In this document: positions 42,952 to 58,208 of the stretch, one piece after another
Numbering within the stretch: the first letter of the stretch is position 1
Layout of the letters: each line of letters opens with the position of its first letter
DNA from: Owenia fusiformis
Lineage: Eukaryota > Annelida > Polychaeta > Sabellida > Oweniidae
Length of the DNA stretch: 64,000 bases
Direction of reading: 5' to 3'
NCBI GenBank assembly: GCA_903813345.2
Contig: CAIIXF020000011.1
Span: 24,666,166-24,730,165 of the forward strand
Notes under the pieces: generated by a model
Database searches by the model: none
What the model saw: the letters and a program-made list of their open reading frames with translations, nothing else
What the model was told of the DNA's origin: nothing
Made by a program: the position numbers and the translations under genes

Positions 42952-44520
42952 CTGAAAATATAATTACATTAAGTCAGTTTGAGTCCTAGAGTACAAGTTT
43001 TTCATGTAGTTGTTAACCTGTATGCGTACTAACTACTAAGTGCCTAAGTGTTCTTTGAATGTCTTAGAATAATTCTTATTTACTCTTGGAAGAATCGTGA
43101 CCATATAATCTCTTCTAGGATTAGTAATAGCTACTTAGGTTAGCAAGCAGCTCCTACGCTTTGTTTTTACCGCCTGTGGCTTGCGTTGAAACCTACTATT
43201 TTACAACTACTGACTTAGTTATGTCGTGATTTGTGCCTTTTTGTTCCTGTTTGTCTTGCCGAGCCAAGTGATAACACTAAAATGAAATAATAACCTTATC
43301 CTATCGTTAACTAGCATCGGGAGCACAGGGAATGAATAATCCGTCTGATATGGTTAAAAATTTAAATGCTAATGGTCTAGTTTCAAGTTTGTTTGTCAAG
43401 TAGAGATATTACTACGCGCAGTTGTCATTTCCCCGTCAAAACATTGAGGTAACCGCTATTGAACATATGTCCGTAGTGCTTCCCACCCCCGCACTTAATT
43501 TTGCTCGCGCATGCGCACTCTTTATGTGTAAAATTTACTGAATTACGGTCCCATAATATTTTGAATTAAGCCCTCATCAATCAATTTGTGTTGCCTTTAG
43601 AGGATAAAAAATGGAATGTCTCCCTTTGACATCTATGGGAGGAGTAAATCTATTAACAAGCTTGTTTACAGTCTAAAAATAATTTTGGAAATTTGGAAAA
43701 TGTAAACCCTGCCCCCAACCGAGGTAAATAATGGCGTTTAAATATGTAAAGTATTTTTTAATAAGAAACTCGTCGCTATCAATGGCTTGGTTGTATTATA
43801 AAATGGACGAAGTGCACTTGCAAGTGTTAAGCACATTCTAGCTTGGGTTTATGGCTATAAAACATAATCTCGGTAATTGTACATGTTTCGGAACATGTTT
43901 CGCTAAAGACATGTTCATTATGTCATGTGCATTTAGGGAAACGATTTATTATATACAGGATGGTGTAATCAATATAAGTAAATAAACTCATAATATCAAT
44001 TAATGATTTATAAAAATTGGTACTGTGCCTAGGCCTTAATACTGAAGTAATTTTCAGAATAAAACACGTGTTGAGAATCAGCTGGTATGAGATCATTTTT
44101 ACTATAATGTTTACTATAAAATAGACCTGTCAAACTGAACACCTATGCAGCTTTAACGTTCCTCCCCCGCATTCTTCCCCCGCAAATAAGGAGACGACCT
44201 TCGAAAGATGGCAACAAATCGTTAGATCAGACATCAAACAAAAACTACGATCTATTTTTCACCGGAACTTCTATTTTGAGTTTCTTAGTGAGGAAATTAA
44301 AATGACAAATCGCCGTAATTGTACACCTCTCCTCGACCCATCGTTGACACCAAACACATGTGGGCTAGACGTACATGTAAAACCAGTTATGGTTCAAAAA
44401 TATGAATTTTTTATGTACTTATTTTTCTTTGTTGGTTTTCCTTTAGTATCCATCTTATTTGCACTTAATTTTTTTATTGGAAGTTCAATGATTTTACTTT
44501 GCTTTAAATAGCGTATTTAA
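42952..44520. other. Likely 5' region of the ETS gene
   Basis: It should hold the missing 5' exon(s) and promoter of the ETS gene, unless they lie further away. No start exon could be chosen with confidence. Confidence 0.35.
43503..43515 (-). promoter_or_regulatory. Possible NRF1-type site upstream of the ETS gene
   Basis: GCGCATGCGCA, a palindromic match to the NRF1 consensus, lies about 550 bp upstream of the first recognised ETS exon. It may mark the promoter, but no transcription start can be read from sequence. Confidence 0.3.
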
Positions 44521-47500
44521 CTCTACCAATTAAAACACCATATAAGGATGTTTGTTTGTCGCTTTATCATATACAATAAAATGATTATATCATTTAGAAC
44601 CACTAAAACCGCTATATCGCGATGACATAACACCAACGCAGATCCTGCATTAGATCATTGTAGTATATAAAGTATATATTTGTCATAATTTATACATATA
44701 GATTATCTCGGTTTGTACAGGTTTACTTACTTACTACAAAGTAAATAAACTTCAACCTCTGACTCATTATTTGTTTAAAACGCAGTGGCACAAATCAGTC
44801 AAGTGATAAGCTTTTGGTTAAATGAAATAAAGGAGCTAATCAGGGACGCCATTGTTATTGATCCAAATTGCAGATATCAAAGAAATATTTATTATTAGAA
44901 CAAAAATGATATAGAATATCATCTTGATCCGTCTCACAATTCAAGTAGTAGGAAATAAATAGGTAACGAACAAACAAACAAACAAACAGACAATAAAACA
45001 AACAAACAAACAAACAATAACATCGTGAGTTTAAATATTAAAGAGAAATATACTTCACATTCGTGACTGTAGTTATTGTACTTGTTTCCTACTTAAAAAG
45101 ACTCAAACTATATTTTAGGCCTAAATGTACATGTACAGTTTTGTAGACCACAGACATATTATTTGACATCAAAAATTCCCAATCTATTGTATTTCAGTTT
45201 GTTAAAAAATATCTAGATAAATCTTCTTGGGTCAAAGATCATACTGTGTATTCCTTCAGTCAATACCTTGAATGTATCAAGAGTGTTTAAGGTGACACTA
45301 CAATGACTATGCGCCTATGGCATTACATTCCAACACTAACTAATTGAATGATGGGAAAAATCATCTCTTGATCAATCAATGAATTGTGAAACTGAGACTG
45401 GAAAACTAGTGAGGAATTCAACGAAATGGTATACTGTACATCAATGTCTTGGTAATGGTATGCCTTCACCTGTTAAAGCCCTTCTTCATGTGTTTTAATG
45501 TTTTTGATTACAATAGGGATAAGCTATGTACATAACTTTTACTATTTAACATGACATCAATCAACAATCTGATGTGGACTTATCTTCTGTATTTCTTGAA
45601 CCCGGATTCTCACGAACTTACTTTGACCCGTGTAACTATAATACAGACTACACGAGGCCCAGATAATTGTACATTTGTAGATAAATTTCGTATTTATTGG
45701 AAATGATTCTATATCACAACACCATTGCCTGCATGCAACTCCATCCCATGAGATCATAAAAACGAAACTGACCCCTGGTGATCCACGCCATGGTTTGCAA
45801 TGTTTTTTATGCTTAACCGAGGGTAAGGCTTTTTGTTGAATAATACATTATTGTATAAAGTTAATAATTATATCAGTTGCATTTGAGTTTTCAATTAAAA
45901 TATTAGACGGATTATAGAGGATTAAATCCTCTTTTCAGAACCACAATGGTAATCAGGTAATCGTTCAGAAAGCAATGTGTCATCCTCGAATGTATGGCTT
46001 GCCAACTGGAGTATGGCTTGCCAACTGGACTAGCATGATGTTTCCAGATGTGAAGCACCTGGGCCATATGTACTGGGTGACCACGAATGCATGATAGCCA
46101 TGACATTCAGTGTTTCCAGATTTCTTAACATATCATTTCAATCTTCCCACTCCTGTCGAGATTAAGAGAGAAACCAGTTCTTCGCCATTAAAACATTTAC
46201 AAAATGTGTATTCTGCGCTATGTGATTGTTTTGCAATGTTTGAAAAATAGTTATAGACATATGTGCTTAAAATCCTAGAACTTTTGAAGTGCTCAAATGA
46301 GAATGTGACGACTCAACACAAAGATGCAAGATAAGCTCACTACGCTATACACACCTGTTCAGCTCCCTTGCTGCGATAGAAATTGTGAACCTTTTTTCAT
46401 TCGCTTTAACCTATATTTCTCTGTTTAATGGATAACCTAGAGTCAAAACAATTAAATATTTAGAAACAGTTGACCACTACACAAAAGTAACAAGTGACCA
46501 CTTTGAAACTGTCACCTATGTATGGGACGCGAGAAGACCACCGTCTCTGCCAAACACTTGAGATTTTGAGAGCTACTTATAAATACTTTTTGATAAGATA
46601 ATCAATCGTGAATATTTTTTTGAAGATGAGCAGTGAATGATAAGATAATAAGATATTACAAGACTTAAAAGAATACCATCCTTAGTTTGGACTAGAATAT
46701 AGATTTTTGATTTTATTTGGAAATTGGCCATGTTAAGTAAAGACCATTGGCGGTCACTGTGACGTATCATGTTTCTAGTCCTTCTCTCACGGCGAGCTAA
46801 AGGGTCCCAGGTCTGGCACTAAACATGCATTTCCTCATTCCTTTTTCAAGGGCCTGTAATTATTGTAAACAATAAAATGTGGCTAGATACTAAAGAATAA
46901 ATAACACTTAATTTCGTTATAAAAAAGACTGTATACAAAGTTAGTTTCGTGTCATGTTTCTACGAATGACGTCATTGAGAGACCCTGGGCATACAGGTGC
47001 CACAGAGTGGTCCAGTAAACTTGACTGAAAGTTTATCCAATAAATAAATAAAAAAGGACCTGATTACAATTATTGATAGAATTCAATGAGAAATCTAAAC
47101 AGATTAAAAATATGCGTCATTTAAGTAATCATGAGTCACTGCTCGCGCGATTATAACGTACCCTGGATTTTCACCACTTTGCGGTTTTAGGTATGAGAAG
47201 GGGCAAACAAAGTTGGTTTTGATTTATAGTTTAACATTTATGCTTGAAATTGTTAGAATACGACTCGGCTGATCTCTATAAGCTATAGACAAAAAAGTTG
47301 CTTTCACCGAAATCCCACAATATATCTAGTTCAGATGTTCAACGTTGCCGTACATTTTAGTTGTCTACCTATATTCGGGACTATGGCACGCAGGGGAGCC
47401 AGTTAGCTGTAAAACTAGAAAAAACAGTACGAACGCCCCCCTGTGACCTCTCTCCTCGTCATTGAAACATCAATGCTACCATTCATATGCCTTTCTAATC

Positions 47501-50500
47501 TTTGTAAACTAAGAAGATATTAATGATCTTTTTAATTCAGACAATTTAGAGCAATTTCTCCAAGACTTTTTATTTTCCCCTCGGACTGTACACGTTTAAT
47601 TTTGGTTTTAAACATAGCCATCTGGAACTTTATTCATGGGTAAATTGTGGCGACGTTTGATGTACCCAAGAGCCACAAACAAGAAAAACGTATCTGAGAA
47701 GTGAAAACAGACGCTTTTAATTACAAACATATTGTAAATCCGTGACAACTAGTGAATCTTTGATATTTGATATGATCATTTAATATTCTTAAAATTGAAC
47801 AGAAAAATGTTATCCATGAATCTCAAATTATTTTTTATGATTGATATGGTCAGATATGGTAGAGTAGGTCCTGGTCTCAAACCCTTCTAACGTGTAGTCT
47901 ATGTACTACGGTCTACGTTCAGCTTAAATAAAAAAAAATGCCCTTGTCTGGTTGGGATGTGAGTTGTTTCTGTTTTCTAATGTTACCCTTTGCGCATATT
48001 ATTACAGAATTAAAGTTAAACAGTTCTAACGGAATACATCTGGGTGGATTTGCGTTGGCTATTATGATTTATGTTGTAGTCTATGGTAGGTAGGTAGCCT
48101 AATAGAGGTGATAGACGATTAGACGTGCCCCGGTGAGGTGAAATCGTGATCTGATAATTTAGGGTGAACGGAAGCCAGATGTATCCAGATGTATCCTCCT
48201 GTATTCTCCTCCAGTCAGTTTTGAAGGACAATGTGTGAATGCCTTCAAATAGATATCTATTACATCACCTCAGTGATCACGTTAGTCTAACAACAGGCCC
48301 TTGTGATCCCCATCCCCCACTACACAAATCCCCCACAAAGCGGTGGAGGAGTAGATAAGGGAGGGGGTCCAGAAATTTGAGGCAAGACTATGATCATGTG
48401 TTCATATTCAACGGTCACTAACTTATAATGTTATAAGATTTGCTTTGTATGTGTTAGCAAATGTGTTTTACTTCTAAAATGTCTATGACATTTATAAAAA
48501 GCACATTTAGCACAAGTTTTAAACACATTTAAAACAAATGTAAATGCAAATATTACACAACAATATCACGCAAAACATACTCATGTAAACAAATCATGGA
48601 ATATTAAAAGACTATGTGATTAACAGTCGACTCAGATAATAAAAAATATCTTATCCAGCGAAGTCCATCAATATGAATACAAAAAATGCCCTAATCAAGC
48701 CCTAAAAACACCAAAATACCCATTAGTTCATATGGCTTACTTCTGAAATAGGTCAAGCCGACAAGAACTTTCAAACACTCAATGCCAAAATAAAAAAACG
48801 TGTGAACAAAATATTGAACAGACTAACACTGAAAAGACTATGATACTTTATTAAACATTGATAAGTAATACCTTTCTTATAATACTGGAGGTCTAAGATC
48901 GAAAATTGATATAATGTGTCTCCCCCTCCTTCTTATCTTTATTTCTTAAGCCAGATGAAATCGATGAGGGGGGTAACCAAGGGACTGGATTGTTAAGACT
49001 AACAAACTAACTAAACTAAGAAGTATCAAGTTCGAAACCAGCAGGAATAAGTGAGTAAAGTAGTTTATAATTGTTGTTTGATTTCATTGCTTCTATATCT
49101 TTATTTCTCAGATTCTGGGAGTCCAAATAAACAATTACTTCTGTGATTATTCTATCCGTCTTCTAATCCACAATTGATCTGGTGACAAGTTTTAAGTGGT
49201 TACTTTACATTAGTATTATTTCGCAAAATTTATTTATTTGAGGCTCTCTGTAATATCAACTTGTGAACCGCATTGTTTCCAACACAAAAGGTCATAAGGT
49301 ACATGTTCCAGTAATGTGCACGAACTTGGGAATTTCTCAAAAATTGTGAGATATTTGACTGGAGAATTTTTTCATATATTGAGTGTGTTTAGTGTCTGGT
49401 ACAACACTACGTGCAGATCGGAGATAGAATTTAAGACATGTATTTACCCCATAGAGCTTTTATTTTGGGAAAATTAATTCACATTGTTTTTTATTGCCAT
49501 TGTTTTATTGTTCCAAACTTTAGAACGATGATTGGGGTAAGATTTGCCGTGTGATAAATAAAACAGACGTTCAATTTGCAAATATGGTAAATATGGACAC
49601 CCACAATAAAGACAGTGTTGCCATGTCTACGGGTTTACCAGCATGCGTTGATAACAATTGAACAGAAATGAATAAACAATAAACTAAAAGAAATATAATA
49701 CTTTTTCAGAAAAATATACTGTTCTTTTTAAATTGGAAAATATTCTTTTTCAATTTGGACAAATGTTTCTACCCATTTTGAAAAAGCAGCTCAAAGAAAA
49801 CGATGATATTTGTTGAAATTGCTTCAAATTCATGTGTTACTTTGTGGTACTTATACAATATAGACCCTTATATGAATAGGAAACAAATATGATAATAAGA
49901 AATGACCAATATATAAACAATATCTTATTGGTTGTTTTTGTGATGGCACCCATTGTTGATAAATTATTGTACATGATATGTTACATGTAAGAGTGTGTAT
50001 ATCTCAACCTGTTGTTTTTTGTTGTTTTTCGAATGAAAAAAAAAAGTATTGTTTTGTTTCTTTAACATAAAAAAACGCACTTCGTGTATACTTAACCCGT
50101 ATCTTTGGGTGCGAATGTCACAATTTGAAAAAATGATAATGAGAGTTTCACTGTCTATACATTTTGAGGGTATGTACTTAAGTCCAGGACCAAGTCACAT
50201 TATTAAAAACCATCAAATATCATATTAGACATATTTGTTTTGATTTTCATAGGATGTTCTGTCTACATATTTTCTTAGTTCATTTAGTCAGCGTACATAA
50301 ACACATGCACCCAGTTTTAAAGAACCACCCGGGCCACGATTTATCCCTGGGATAACCCTTTTGCGAAAGACGAGGTCGTTTTTCAACAATTTCCATAAAA
50401 TCAAGAGTATCAACTACGAGTTTTACTTAAACACATTTGAAGATACTGGCTCTCATTTTCGATTATTTTGTGTTAGAAAGCGCAAGCAATTCGATATTTA

Positions 50501-53500
50501 CGTTAGCGTTTTTGACTGAGATGAGCCACAAAAACTCGGTTTCTTACCCGACATGACCGACAGCCAGCAACCTCAACCACTTCCAGAACTTTCCGCAAGA
50601 ATTGATGACATGTTTTTAATAGCGAAATAAACAATATATTTATAACTCATATTACTAATGTCTAGTGGGCTTTCATCTTAATACTTATATGTTTTGATTT
50701 TTTCACTTAGAAGTCATGGGGTTAGTACTGAAGATGGGAAATCTGTTTCGGGTTTGTCGTGACGTTGTCTCCCATTTCGAAGACCCCTGTAGATATATCT
50801 TATCACTGAGAATGATCAAGCCACTTATTCATGAGGATCTACCAGTTCAATCTAAATATAACTTTTATGTTGTTTTAGGGTTTGTCTGTATGTATGCGTA
50901 TTGGATAAATCTTCAAAAAATATAAAAAACGGCTTTTTCAATCGTTTCCCCAAGTGACTGACAATATTTGCATTATTATACAAAATATGTAATTATGTTT
51001 TGATTAATTAATATTGTTACATAACATTTAGTCTAACTGCACTTATCTGTCTAGTTCATTCGTAAAATAATTTGGATTACCTTCTTTTCCTTTTGGCTGA
51101 CAATGGACGGGTGTCTTCCGAAGTGAAACTTTTAACAATTCTCATTTGTTGAGAGATAAATACCAAGCATGCAAATAAATATTGCAACTTACCATGAAAA
51201 TATGAATTTCTAAAATTAAATCCTGTTCAATAATTTGCTAAATTAATCATATATATTCTAATGATGTAAAATAATGCACATTATGTCATATATTTAGTAT
51301 TTTCGAGCCACCATTTTGTTTTAATGGCGCGATCAACAAAGCCACAAGTTTTACTTACCTAATTTTTCCTAAACTTTTTCTCTTGTTTCTAACATCAAGT
51401 AACTGCTATGGCCTCCAGTCTGGTCAAAATGTGAAGCCAGAATCCCTGTCAGTAGTATTATAAGTTAGTATATCAATTATAAAAACTTCCGTTTGACCTC
51501 GGTTTTTGCTACTATTTTGTATACAAAACCGCGAGATGAGTCATCGCAGTTGAAGAGATGCGGGGGAGGCCCGTCTGCTTTGAATGGTACTCTCATACTT
51601 TAACATTGGCATTGTGGTCAAGCCATTTTGAAAAACAACTGATTTAATAAGTATCCATTTTCAAACAATTGTAATAAACTAAGTAGATTAACTTAAGAAT
51701 CAATGAGCTTTAAGTAATAGGAAAGCATAAAGGTAATAATAGAAAACCCCAAACCAACTTAACCCCATCATACCAATCACTCTATGTAAAACACAATTGA
51801 TCAAATATAAACTTTTGGTCAACCTTAATAGTAGAAACATAACATGTAAAAAGTAGAGTTCTAGTTGAATTGTAAATCAGACAATTATAGGTAAATGTTA
51901 TAACGTATATTAATCATCTGTGAAAGTAATTTTGGTTCGCATTTCTCACCTCACCCGTCTCTTTATTGCCCCATTCCTCAAATCCATACGAATTTTCTTG
52001 TTTCTTTCATAAAGGCTTAAACCTACTTAGAACACATGATAATGTTTTCATCTTTAGTTATTACATGCAGCGGATTCATTAAACTGGATTTGTTGTTCGA
52101 TCGACAGGTCAGTCCCGGTATCTGTAACTAGGTCATTATGCCATAATGTAAAATATCAGTAGTCAGTGGGTTCACTTAAATGTCGACGAATTGACACAGA
52201 AAAACTCATGTTCGTGCCTTGAACACTTTCTAAACATTTCGAATGGGCAACGAAATTTTACCAATCGAATTCACATGATACATTTTTCTGCTTAAAGGTA
52301 TCATTTTCCGAACGCAATGCTGGAGAACTCGTTCCTTCTTCATGAGACAAAAACGATACTCTGGACCTTAAAGCCCTGCGATCGTAGGACGAAAACGTCT
52401 TGCAATTTGTAAAGTTTTATGAGAAGTGACATTTAGGTAATTTAAAAAGCACCTGGCACAGCATTGAGCAGTATTGCTGTAAGTGTCAATTCGAAACGTT
52501 GAATTCTCGACCATTTCTTTTAAAGTAGGACTTTTCCTGGTAAAAAAATTAATTGGTTAATTTATAATTTTGAACTCTGTTCTGAAACAGGTGTGTAAAT
52601 ATTTCATTTGTTTTTGAGCTTGGTCAATAAGTACTTAAAACAGAGAATCTTTGGGCCATTGCCTCAACGACTCCCATTATGTACTTTTAGTCAGGTCTTT
52701 TTGATCATTTTGTCTATTAATTAATTCTTCTCCCTATTACTAGATTAGTATTTTAGCATGCGATTTTACATTTACATATACGTCCTTGAAAAATACATTT
52801 TCATCATTGTTTTTACTAAAATGATTTCTATCATTTAATTCCTGATGTTCTTTTTAAGAAGAGAAATGTGATGAGTAGTAGAATGATACATTTTATATTT
52901 TCTCGCTTAATGGCAGAGTTAGCTAAGCAATAAGAGTTTGACTTTGCGTCTCCAAGAGGGGCACATTTTATATAATAGCAATGTAAGCCTCTAGCTTTCG
53001 ATGTATTTCAGGGAATAGAATTTACGATCCATTGGCAGTCTTTATGTTTTCTCATTTGGCCTTGACTACGATAGATTAATATAAGTATAAAAATGATAAA
53101 TATACGTATAAAAATTATATAAAACCAATAAAAGTATAAATTAACAAAAATCTTCAAAATTCTTCATAACTTTTCGATACTAGGTAATTTTTAATACTGA
53201 CCTTAATGCATGTGTTTTCCCGTGTTATTAATGTTTCTAGTGTAATAGCCTATATGTTCAATGTGACACCCTATAAACATCAGAGAATATATACAAGAGT
53301 ATAATACAAATATGACAAATTTCACATGACGTCATTGGGCATAATCTTACGATCTTTCTATTGTAAATGTGCCATTGGATTATTGAATTGATCAGTCCAT
53401 TGGAATTTACAACAAAATATTTACAATCTATGATCGAATTATGAGTATGCCCAAAACAGTAAGAGGAAATACACCAGGACCTTATGTATAGTTGAAACAT

Positions 53501-55857
53501 TCACATTTTTGATGGCGCAAAATAACAAAATACCTGAATTCTAAATACTATTTTATTGACATATGCAAATTAGCCCAGATGGCTACCGCAAAATACAATG
53601 AAACTTTTTATAACAAATCAAAAGGAATTAAACGTGTGAAAAGGAAGTGGAGTTTTCTTTCAACGGTCAATTATATGTTATTAAAAGCATTGTTCATCTT
53701 TAAAAATACAGCAGTGAATAGAATTAGTTGTTTTTATTCATGTTTTGTTGTTCTTTACTTCCTTGTCAAGCATCGCGCTATTCAGGTTTTCAACAGACCT
53801 TACATCAAGATTGGCAGTTCACCAACATACCAAGGACCCACACTCCCAGAATCCTTTATCTTTCTTACATCACTCCGTATTGGTTGATCAAGTCAAGTGA
53901 TTCAGTGAACGATACATGGGAATAAGCGTTGCGTGATGATGAACATAAGTTTTAGCATGTATCATCTTCATTATCGCCCATTATTTCAAGTTGGGTGGTA
54001 TATGTTGACCACGTGTGTGGTCTAACAATACCGTGATCATAACTGTCATGAAGATCATTAAAATGCCCAATGTTTTATTTTATTTTGTATGCACTGCCAG
54101 ATCAATGACTTCATTTCCATTTGATTGGCTGGTTGTTTATTGCTTTATGTCAAGTATTTCTTGAAGTGTCTTTCCAATATTAGCAGATTATCTTTTTAGA
54201 GGGTAGATTGCGTCTCCACGAGATCACGATTTCTGATTACAAGTAACGTAACTCTAGTAAAATCGTACCTTATTAAGGAAAATACATTCCATTTGACAAA
54301 GCAATCCTACAGGCGTAAAAGGGTAGGAGGTCCTATCAAATCATGGTCCTACTTTCCAATGATTTATATGGTGACCTAAATACAATTCTTTCCCTTATTA
54401 TCGTATCCACAATCAGGGCCAGTAAGGGCCTTTAAGAAAAGGGACCATAATCCCCAGGGGACCATAATTTCTTTTACACCGGTACTTTAAGTTTTAACTT
54501 TTGAATATATCCTTGTTCAGGCATACGGTTGTTGAGAGTGCTGACCCCCTCCCCCTCTTCTAAACCCCTAAAACTCAACTTACATCAAGAATCAGATATA
54601 AAAAGGAGGCTAATAATGGGCGCTTATATGGGGTACAACTTGTCTTCAAAATCTGGAAACACTCTAATCGACCAGGTGTCTTTGTAGTCCATGAAGATCC
54701 TACGATTTATTCATGCCATAATATTGGTAAACATAGCAAGGCCTGACAGAAATCAAACATACAGGTTTACCAGACCCCGTATTGTCTGCTGCGTTTGTTG
54801 AAAGTTTAAGACAAAAGGGAGCGCGGGCATCACGATGAAAATCAAATGTCTTGAACAATTTTAAAGAAAAGCATGAGCTAGTTATCTTTTATCAAGCCTG
54901 GTGGGATTTCTGACCCAGGGTCTAGTTTGTTATTACCCTTTGCATTCGTTCAAGTTCACTTCTTAAAATAGAGCTTATTAGTAGTTTTAACTAGACTGCG
55001 CGCAGGGTAAGTTTGTATTTAAATGAACGAGGAAGCTCACTTTTAAGATGCGAAGTCAAAGAAGATTTCTATGAATTCTGGAATATTTTCGTTTTGATAA
55101 GTTATTCTGCTCGATGTAGTAGCTGCATAATATTGCAGTAGACTGAATTATATTGTCAATTATATTTTTGGGAAATATACATTTTCGTAATACCTATGAG
55201 TGCAGAAAATACAGTGACAGCAGTGAATTTGGCTGCTTTTTGATCAACTAAATCATAAGTTAAGGTACGGATCAAAGGATTATTTTTCATTCAAAAAATA
55301 TAAAAATTGCTCTCTTTTCAACTCTTGAAAAGGTAATCTGGTGCAACATCCGTCAATCTTTTATACAGTAAAACCTGTCTTCGTGAACATCTCTCTGTAG
55401 TGGACACCCTCCCTTCCTCCGCATACTCTACTGACTTCTGTATAAACTATCCTCTCGGTAATGACACTACCAATACTGAACCACGCCTTCCTCGGCAAAG
55501 ATGTTCAATATACACAGGTTTTACGAATCGATTCAAAATAAAGTGTACGTTATATTCATCACTGAACAATATATCTTTTAGCCGAAAGAAAATGAAATAA
55601 ACTAAGTAGAATGTACTTGATTTGTGTTAAAGTTTTCTGACAATTTCAGATTCGTTTATCATTTCAAGATAAAGGTCCCCTCTAGTATCAAAAGCTATAA
55701 ACATCCGCCTAGGTTTATTAATCTTTAGATTTTTAGCTTGAATCTGCTTAAAGCCATGTAGAACAAATGTAAAGGTAGTTTTTTCAAAATCTAAATAACA
55801 TTAGATATACTAGATTGTGGAATCATAACATTTTTCTTCTGTTAAAATCACAGTCTC
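44521..55857. other. Long intergenic region, no gene recognised
   Basis: No convincing exon. Contains an AAAC microsatellite (about 44970-45018) and a 20-bp direct duplication (TATGGCTTGCCAACTGGA, about 45992 and 46012). The few frames over 60 codons have no protein-like features. Confidence 0.5.
44970..45018. repeat. (AAAC)n microsatellite
   Basis: Repeated AAAC units with minor interruptions (AGAC, AATA). Confidence 0.85.
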
Positions 55858-55862
55858 GTGAA

Positions 55863-56752
55863 CACCCTTGGTATACGCAGCTAACGAAAATTGACCGGTA
55901 CGGGTCAAAAGCTGGACCTGTACGGGTTAACGGTTTTATTTGAATTTAAAACAGCCATAACTTGTTCAATATTGACTTCCTCGTGTCTAATTTGAAATAT
56001 ATGATGCCTCCCGATGCTTTTAAGTACCCCAATTTTTTACAGATTTTTAAACAGACCAAAACTCTCTAAATGCGCATTTATGCTCTTTTCTCTCGAGAAC
56101 GACTGTCTCATTTTCACGATAACTTTTATTTAGTACTTCTAAAATATAAGATCTATTTTTCCCTATCAAGGTATGATGTAAATGACATGCCATTTACATC
56201 TTGTGAGTTTGAATGACGCGCTTTTGATTTTATAAAAAATGCCAAACTTTGTGACAAAGAATTTCATCCTGCTTGCAGCGAGAAGACGGACCGGTTCGGG
56301 GCAATCTGCTTGTAGCGAGAAGAAGGACCGGTTCGGGGCAATAGCTGATGAAATTCTTTGTCACAAAGTTTGGCATTTTTTATAAAATCAAACGCGCGTC
56401 ATTGAAACTCACAAGATGTAAATAGCATGTCATTTACATCAAACCTTGATGGGGAAAAATAGATCTTATATGTTAGAAGTACTAAATAAAAGTTATCGTG
56501 AAAATGAGACAGTCGTTCTCGAGAGAAAAGAGCATAAATGCGCATTTAGAGAGTTTTGGTCCGTTTAAAAATCTGTAAAAAATTGGGGTACTTAAAAGCA
56601 TCGGGAGGCATCATATATTTCAAATTAGACACGAGGAAGTCAATATTGAGCAAGTTATGGCTATTTTAAATTCAAATAAAACCGTTAACCCGTACCGGTC
56701 CAGCTTTTGACCCGTACCGGTCAATTTTCGTTAGCTGCGTATACCAAGGGTG
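55863..56752. mobile_element. 890-bp palindromic fold-back element with 5-bp target duplication
   Basis: Arms of about 400 bp are inverted copies with very few differences, from CACCCTTGGTATACGCAGC at the left to its complement at the right. GTGAA flanks both ends (55858-55862 and 56753-56757). The central spacer of about 90 bp holds two direct copies of a roughly 40-bp block (GACCGGTTCGGGGCAAT). No coding capacity. High arm identity suggests recent insertion or gene conversion between the arms. Confidence 0.88.
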
Positions 56753-57548
56753 GTGAAGGTCTTACACAATGCAGATTATTCAAACCCTAGTAGTGGTACA
56801 CCAAATTGCCAGGGACATCTAAAATATTACTTTAAAGGGAATGAACTAATCATCCGCTTTTGTTACAGGAACGAAACTAATCATGCAACAAGGGGAACGA
56901 GGGGAACAGGTTTTTCAAGTCTGATACTGTAGAACCGATTTGAACAATTTATTTAACTATGAATTCAAAATAAAGTAAGCGCATGAATTTTGGGCAAAAT
57001 GTTCAAATGATATGTTCATGCATTTTGAAAGGAGAATGCCCCCCTCCCCTCTATAGCATAGATGGCGCATCGCATCCTAGAGCGATCGCGATCTGGTAAA
57101 TAAAACTCTCAAAGTAAAAAGGGCACATTATTGTGTCAAATTATTAAATTCAATGAAGGTAATCAATTCAAATGTCGTATTCTCGTCAAATTAATTTTTT
57201 CATTCTTACATTGACATTGACCTTTATAGTTAAGACTACTAAATGCCAATGTCATCTTGACTTTGGCTGAGTATTAAATACCAAATAGTTCAATTAATCA
57301 AAATAATTCTTAATCAAATTCCGTATTGAATTCTTATTGGAGTACGTCCTCCAATTACCGAGGCTTTGTGTGCGTATTATGACAAGCTTTTTCAATATGT
57401 GAAAAGTATTTTTATCCAGTATAATAATGAACATAACATGAAATCATGACTAATACCTTTTGAAGATGTTGTGGTTGGTTTATGATGACTTTGATTACCA
57501 AAGATCAAACCTTGTAGACCTGTCAATTTTGTCTGGTCGCATTATGTG

Positions 57549-58208
57549 GTACACCAAGTGAGGTTGAATAGAGCAACAGATAAGAGAATGCTTGCTGATG
57601 TTATGACGACAATGGGGTATGGTGTTAAAGGGGCAATATTGTGGAAGTTAACTAGATATTATTTCATATATGATTTTACAGTGGCAATATGGGGAATTAC
57701 TTTTAATGAACTCATATAGAGTACATTTACACCAAGTGAGGTTGAATAGAGCAACAGATAAGAGAATGCTTGCTGATGTTATGACGACAATGGGGTATGG
57801 TGTTAAAGGGGCAATATTGTGGAAGTTAACTAGATATTATTTCATATATGATTTTACAGTGGCAATATGGGGAATTACTTTTAATGAACTCATATAGAGT
57901 ACATTTACACCAAGTGAGGTTGAATAGAGCAACAGATAAAATAATGCTTGCTGATGTTATGACGACAATGGGGTATGGTGTTAAAGGGGCAATATTGTGG
58001 AAGTTAACTAGATATTATTTCATATATGATTTTAAAGTGGCAATATGGGGAATTACTTTTAATGAACTCATATAGAGTACATTTACACCAAGTGAGGTTG
58101 AATAGAGCAACAGATAAAAGAATGCTTGCTGATGTTATGACGACAATGGGGTATGGTGTTAAAGGGGCAATATTGTGGAAGTTAACTAGATATTATTTCA
58201 TATATACC
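57549..58208. repeat. 178-bp tandem repeat, about 3.7 copies
   Basis: Units beginning TACACCAAGTGAGGTTGAAT recur at exactly 178-bp spacing with only a handful of substitutions, implying recent expansion. Diverged pieces with TTTTAAAGTGGCAAT continue to about 58590, and one half-unit resumes after the insertion at 58591-58888. Confidence 0.92.
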
